NCBI GenBank assembly: GCA_946540435.1
Contig: CAMNII010000002.1
Coordinates: 1-64,000 of the forward strand
Origin: an uncultured Prevotella sp.
GTDB taxonomy: Bacteria; Bacteroidota; Bacteroidia; Bacteroidales; Bacteroidaceae
Length of the DNA stretch: 64,000 nucleotides
Direction of reading: 5' to 3'
How positions within the stretch are numbered: the first letter of the stretch is position 1; each line of letters opens with the position of its first letter. Shown here piece by piece: positions 59,809-64,000 of the stretch. Below the pieces are notes generated by a model. That model ran no database searches. It was not told where the DNA came from and saw only the letters and a program-made list of their open reading frames with translations. The position numbers and the translations under genes were made by a program.

Positions 59809-61317
59809 TCAGACGTGAGAAAATGTCTGGCTGATGCCCTGCTCCCGATGACAGAGGTGTATCTCGATGCCGTACTTGCGGTGCAGGTGTTCTGCCAGAT
59901 GCTGTGCCGAATAGACACTACGGTGTTGCCCTCCGGTGCACCCGAAGGAGAACATGAGCGACGTGAACCCACGCTCCAGATAACGCTCTACATGGTGGTC
60001 GGCCAGTCGGTAGACGCTTTCCAGGAAGGTGGTTATCTCACCGTCATCCTCAAGGAAGCGTATGACGGGTTCGTCGAGCCCCGTCAGCTGCTTGTACTGT
60101 TCATAGCGGCCGGGGTTATGCGTGGAGCGGCAGTCGAAGACATAGCCTCCTCCATTGCCGCTCTCGTCAGCGGGAATGCCTTTCTTATAAGAGAAACTGT
60201 AGATGCGGACGACAAGGAGCCGGACATTGCCGTCGGACGGACGGGCCGCTGCGTCGCCATCGCTCTTCGCCGAAGAGACTATCTTGCGCAACGCCTCTTG
60301 CAGTTCAGGATACTCACCGGCAATGCCCTGACCAATCAGACGGCGCAGATTGTCGACTGCCGGCGGGATGGAGGCAAGGAAATGCTGCTTCCGCTCGAAA
60401 TAACCGCGATAGCCATAGGCACCGAGGACCTGCAACGTACGGAAGAACACGAAAAGCATCAGGCGGGCGTCGAAGGCCTCGCGTTCCGGCGGTGTGAGGT
60501 AGTGGCCGAGTTCTTCGTAGTAGATGTCGACAAGATGTTTCCGCAGATCTTCGGGATAACGGGCTGACGCTTGCCAGAGGAATGACGCGACATCATAGTA
60601 TATGGGGCCTCTGCGTCCACCTTGGAAGTCGATAAAGAAGGGTTTCGGTGACTGACAGTCGGGTGAGCTCACCATCATGACGTTGCGGGCCTGGAAATCG
60701 CGGTAGAGGAATGTCGACGGCACAGATGATGGGTATGACGGGCTGCCGGGCTCCGAAGGTGCCGCGAGCACGCGGGCCAGATGCTGGAAGTCATCCTCAA
60801 GACGGAGTTCGTGGAAGTCGACACCGGATGGCTTCAAGAAACAATACTTGAAGTAGTTCAGGTCGAACATCACATTGGTCTCATCGAAATCAGGCTGCGG
60901 ATAGCAAACCCTGTAGTCGAGTCCCTGACCTCCGCCGACCTGCAGGCGGGGCAACAGCCGGATGGTATCCTCAAGCAAGGAAATCTCACGGCTGTCATAT
61001 TGTCCTCCGCATTCGCGACCATGCCTGATGCTGTCGAAGAGGGAGGTCGACCCGAGGTCTTGCTGCAGATAACTCATGCCGTCATCACTGACGGCATATA
61101 CCTCGGGAACAGGAAGCTGCTTGCTGAGGAAATGGCGAGCAATGGTTACAAAGGCGTGATTTTCTTCTTTGCTCGTTCCTATGACCCCGATAGCTGATTG
61201 ACCTTGATGGTCGGAGAGCCGATAGTAGACGCGGTTGCTGCCTGCGCCGGCGATGCGGGCTACAGTCTCCGGATCATGGCCGGCCCATTGGCGATATAAT
61301 TGACTTAGTTGCTGCAT
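59809..61317 (-). CDS. Fusion: AmgK-like phosphotransferase plus RapZ C-terminal domain (start at MQQLSQLYRQ or 61341)
   Basis: Kinase 'FLYRDFQARNVMMV...FFIDFQGGRRGPIYYDVASFLWQ'; RapZ-like 'RIYSFSYKKGIP...GYVFDCRSTHNPGRYEQYKQLTGLDEPVIRFLE...FSFGCTGGQHRSVYSAQHLAEHL'. Confidence 0.88.
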   Translation of the reverse strand: MQQLSQLYRQWAGHDPETVARIAGAGSNRVYYRLSDHQGQSAIGVIGTSKEENHAFVTIARHFLSKQLPVPEVYAVSDDGMSYLQQDLGSTSLFDSIRHGRECGGQYDSREISLLEDTIRLLPRLQVGGGQGLDYRVCYPQPDFDETNVMFDLNYFKYCFLKPSGVDFHELRLEDDFQHLARVLAAPSEPGSPSYPSSVPSTFLYRDFQARNVMMVSSPDCQSPKPFFIDFQGGRRGPIYYDVASFLWQASARYPEDLRKHLVDIYYEELGHYLTPPEREAFDARLMLFVFFRTLQVLGAYGYRGYFERKQHFLASIPPAVDNLRRLIGQGIAGEYPELQEALRKIVSSAKSDGDAAARPSDGNVRLLVVRIYSFSYKKGIPADESGNGGGYVFDCRSTHNPGRYEQYKQLTGLDEPVIRFLEDDGEITTFLESVYRLADHHVERYLERGFTSLMFSFGCTGGQHRSVYSAQHLAEHLHRKYGIEIHLCHREQGISQTFSHV

Positions 61318-62120
61318 GAACGACTGCGTTTTGCTACCCACCGCCAGACACCTTCATAGACGGTCAGTGTGACGACGGCAAGCAGAATGCCAAGCAACAC
61401 ATCGATGACATAGTGATGGCCTGCATAGACTGCCGTAAACCATATTCCCATGGTGAGCAGCGAGAAGACAACGATGACGAGGCGACGCTGCTTGGTAAGG
61501 ATGGCATAGAGTGTGGCCACCATCATATAGGTTGCATGGAGCGACGGCACTGCCGCGAAGACATTCGAATTTCCCGAATAGATACTCTGGAACACGGGTA
61601 TGCCGATGAGGTTGTCGAAACGGATAAGGCCCCCCACATCTCCTGGAGTGTCAAGAACGACCTCGAAGCCATGTTTGAGCACATACCATGGCGGTGCTGC
61701 GGGATGCACATAATAGCAGGCAAACCCCACAAGGTTTACAATGAGAAAAGCCCATGAGAAGCGCTTGCACCACCGATACTCACCTTTGACAAACAACCAC
61801 AGGGCAAAGGCCAGCGGAACGGGCACCCACGACAGGTAGCTGACTCCTGCGATGATATCCTCGAGCGTGCTATGGTGCAGGGCAAACCACTCGCTGGGAA
61901 TCACCGTCCCCGACGCCGTGGCAATACCAAAGAGGCTTTTCTCTGCTTCATAGATGCCTTGCACATCGATAGGATTCACTTTCCAGTTAGGCAGCAACCG
62001 CATCCAGTCGTAAGAACAGGCGAAGATGAGCCACGGGGTGAGTGCATAGGCAATCTTGCGGGTGGGCCTCAGAGCCACCAGCAGGATGTAGAGCAATATC
62101 AGATAGATGCTGTATGTCAA
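61305..62120 (-). CDS. PAP2/AUR1-like phosphatase (candidate inositol phosphorylceramide synthase-like)
   Basis: Multi-TM; 'CYYVHPAAPPWY', 'VFAAVPSLHATYMM', 'AVYAGHHYVIDVLLG' PAP2 motifs. Confidence 0.85.
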   Translation of the reverse strand: MTYSIYLILLYILLVALRPTRKIAYALTPWLIFACSYDWMRLLPNWKVNPIDVQGIYEAEKSLFGIATASGTVIPSEWFALHHSTLEDIIAGVSYLSWVPVPLAFALWLFVKGEYRWCKRFSWAFLIVNLVGFACYYVHPAAPPWYVLKHGFEVVLDTPGDVGGLIRFDNLIGIPVFQSIYSGNSNVFAAVPSLHATYMMVATLYAILTKQRRLVIVVFSLLTMGIWFTAVYAGHHYVIDVLLGILLAVVTLTVYEGVWRWVAKRSRSCSN

Positions 62121-62147
62121 AGGAAAAAAGATGAAAGGATGACAGGA

Positions 62148-62792
62148 TTATTTTTTTGTTAATACCTTATAGCAATGGAGGACACGCCAGAAGGCTGTGA
62201 TATTGGCCAACACGGCGATGAGAATCATGCCACCGGCGAGCCACCAAAGGTTTTGGAAGCAGCCGGAGAGAATGGCAACGACAGCCGTGACGACGACGCG
62301 CTCGGGGCGCTGCATCAGTCCTACCTTACACTCGATGTCAAGACCTTCGGCTCGCGCACGCACATAGCTGACCATGATGGAGCCGACCAAGGCCAGGAAG
62401 GTGACAACGCCCATCCAAAACCAATCGGCCTTGATAAAGATGACAACGATACCGAAAAGGGTAACAAGCTCGGAATAACGGTCGAGAGTTGAATCCCAAA
62501 GGGCGCCAAAGGTGGATGACTTTCCTGACAGGCGAGCCAGCCTGCCATCCATCATGTCAAACAATCCGGCAAAGAGGATAAGGCCCCCACCCCAACCGAT
62601 GACATTGTATGCCTCGGCTGGTTGGGTTCCAAAGGCTTGCGCAGCCTGAAGGAACATCCATGTTACCACACAGTTAAGCAAGAAGCCAATGGTTGTCACG
62701 GCATTGGGGGTGAGTCCGATCTTAATCATGCCCTTTATGACCGGGTTGATGACTACATAGATTATTTTCTGAAGGAAATCTCTATAATTCAT
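62148..62792 (-). CDS. CDP-alcohol phosphatidyltransferase family protein
   Basis: '[30 protein letters not shown]' fits DGxxARx8Gx3Dx3D. Confidence 0.92.
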   Translation of the reverse strand: MNYRDFLQKIIYVVINPVIKGMIKIGLTPNAVTTIGFLLNCVVTWMFLQAAQAFGTQPAEAYNVIGWGGGLILFAGLFDMMDGRLARLSGKSSTFGALWDSTLDRYSELVTLFGIVVIFIKADWFWMGVVTFLALVGSIMVSYVRARAEGLDIECKVGLMQRPERVVVTAVVAILSGCFQNLWWLAGGMILIAVLANITAFWRVLHCYKVLTKK

Positions 62793-63243
62793 AATTCACG
62801 TTATTTTCTTGGTTATCTTGATTATCTTTTTGTTCTGCATCCTCATGATGGTAATGAAACACAAACGTCCGTTGCATCTGATAGTTCCAGAAGAAGGCAA
62901 CGAGAGCCGCAATAATAGGCTTGGCGATGACCAGGTCTACATGGAAGAACTGTATCATATAGCGGGTTCCGAAGGTGTTGAGCAAGATACTCACACTCCA
63001 CACAACGAGATACCGCCAGGCAACACTGCGCTTCTTCTGTCCTTGCTGCTTGAACACCCAACTGTAGTTGATGATGCAATTGGCTATTCCGCCAGAAAGT
63101 GCGCCAAGGAACGTTGCCAAAGTATCGTCGACACCCAACAGCTTTGCCAAAAGGAAAGTAAGGCCGAAGTCAATGGCCGTCGCTGTTCCTGCCGACGACT
63201 GCGCCTTGACAAAGGTCATGATGGTATGTTTCAGATTGCCCAT
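62782..63243 (-). CDS. GtrA family membrane protein
   Basis: Four TM; '[25 protein letters not shown]', '[14 protein letters not shown]', '[13 protein letters not shown]'. Confidence 0.88.
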   Translation of the reverse strand: MGNLKHTIMTFVKAQSSAGTATAIDFGLTFLLAKLLGVDDTLATFLGALSGGIANCIINYSWVFKQQGQKKRSVAWRYLVVWSVSILLNTFGTRYMIQFFHVDLVIAKPIIAALVAFFWNYQMQRTFVFHYHHEDAEQKDNQDNQENNVNYEL

Positions 63244-63701
63244 TGTGCCAAGAGAATGAGGAATAGACTATATATACCAGCCACGAGGTCGTCGGCTTGC
63301 ACCCAGAAGCCGCCATGCTGGCGGTCGAACCATCGTATGCCGAGGGGTTTCAGAATATCGAAAAAGCGGAAGAGGATAAAAGCGGCCGCTGCCCACCCCA
63401 CATGACTGGCCGGACAAGCCAGCAAGGGTACCCACACGCCGATCATCTCGTCAACGACTACGCGTTTGGGGTCTTCGCCCCAATAAGGCTCCAGCCGATT
63501 GGTAGCAACGGTACCCGCCGCCGTAAAGACGACGATAAGCCCCAAGGTCAGCCAGAACAACGTCTGGGCCGACATCACAAGAGATCCCGCAAGCCACAAC
63601 AATGTGGCCAGCAGTGCGCCGGCTGTGCCTGGTCCCCAAGGCCAAAAGCCACTGCCGAACCCTGTGCCGATGATGACGGCCCACAATGGCGGTCGCTTCA
63701 T
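63231..63701 (-). CDS. pgpA: Phosphatidylglycerophosphatase A family (PgpA-like); start at MKRPPLWAV
   Basis: 'GTGFGSGFWPWGPGTAGAL', 'KRVVVDEMIGVWVPLL', 'FILFRFFDILKPLGIRWFDRQHGGFWVQADDLVAGIYS'. Confidence 0.9.
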   Translation of the reverse strand: MKRPPLWAVIIGTGFGSGFWPWGPGTAGALLATLLWLAGSLVMSAQTLFWLTLGLIVVFTAAGTVATNRLEPYWGEDPKRVVVDEMIGVWVPLLACPASHVGWAAAAFILFRFFDILKPLGIRWFDRQHGGFWVQADDLVAGIYSLFLILLAQWAI

Positions 63702-63711
63702 AATTAGATTG

Positions 63712-63719
63712 CAAAGGTA
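63712..63719 (-). promoter_or_regulatory. Bacteroidetes -7 motif (TACCTTTG) upstream of the pgpA-like operon
   Basis: caaaggta on + strand, 11 nt upstream of the start. Confidence 0.55.
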
Positions 63720-63890
63720 CAAATAAGTAATCTAATAACAAAGAAAAAAAGAAAAAATTAGTTTTTATTTAAACAAAATAAAAGCGCCACGATGATGGTC
63801 GTGAATGTTCAAAATGTTCTAAATCTCCTTACTTTGTTCTAAAAAATCCTTATTTGGAGTCGATTTTTTGGTTTTTACCTCAAGAATAAG

Positions 63891-63898
63891 TAACTTTG
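63891..63898 (+). promoter_or_regulatory. Bacteroidetes -7 motif (TAACTTTG) upstream of the truncated right-edge gene
   Basis: aagtaactttgcacacc. Confidence 0.6.
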
Positions 63899-63962
63899 CA
63901 CACCAATTAATATAGTATATATACGCACAAGTCGACGAAATTATAGAAATCAGGAAACACAA

Positions 63963-64000
63963 GTGAAGAAAAGAACATACACACTGCTGCTATTTGCGAT
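63963..64000 (+). CDS. 5' end of a CDS with signal-peptide-like start, truncated by the window
   Basis: gtg aag aaa aga aca tac aca ctg ctg cta ttt gcg = (M/V)KKRTYTLLLFA..., downstream of a promoter motif. Confidence 0.4.
   Translation, partial: MKKRTYTLLLFA

Overview
This looks like a chromosomal window from a Prevotella-like member of the Bacteroidales. The basis is protein content (BspA-like LRR proteins, DUF4301, PCMD proteins, Bacteroidetes RpoD) and repeated TAnnTTTG promoter motifs. I saw no rRNA, tRNA, CRISPR array, prophage or transposase. Most genes are housekeeping or conserved: A2M-family protein, IspH, Maf, KdsC, RpoD, Rel, a PurF-like protein, S41 and M3 peptidases, ABC-F, GrpE-DnaJ, FolC, an FtsZ-family protein, a galactose locus, PCMD proteins, GH51, GH76, an H+/Na+ pyrophosphatase, GuaA, and an operon resembling inositol-lipid synthesis. 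The strongest candidate for something undescribed is a family of ~95-bp intergenic hairpin elements (15747-15933 and 21395-21810). Copies differ in sequence but keep the same fold (8 bp, 1-nt 3' bulge, 5 bp, GC-rich terminal hairpin) through apparent compensatory changes. Separate tandem arrays with an exact or near-exact 22-bp period occur at 26733-26842 and 52752-53067. All of these lie between convergent genes. Other leads: a PurF-like protein lacking the N-terminal Cys, an AmgK-like kinase fused to a RapZ C-terminal domain, a divergent FtsZ outside an evident dcw cluster, a Kelch-like/TM/AraC regulator, a natural poly-His membrane miniprotein, and an unlisted 49-aa ORF after guaA. All family calls come from reading motifs by eye; no searches were run.
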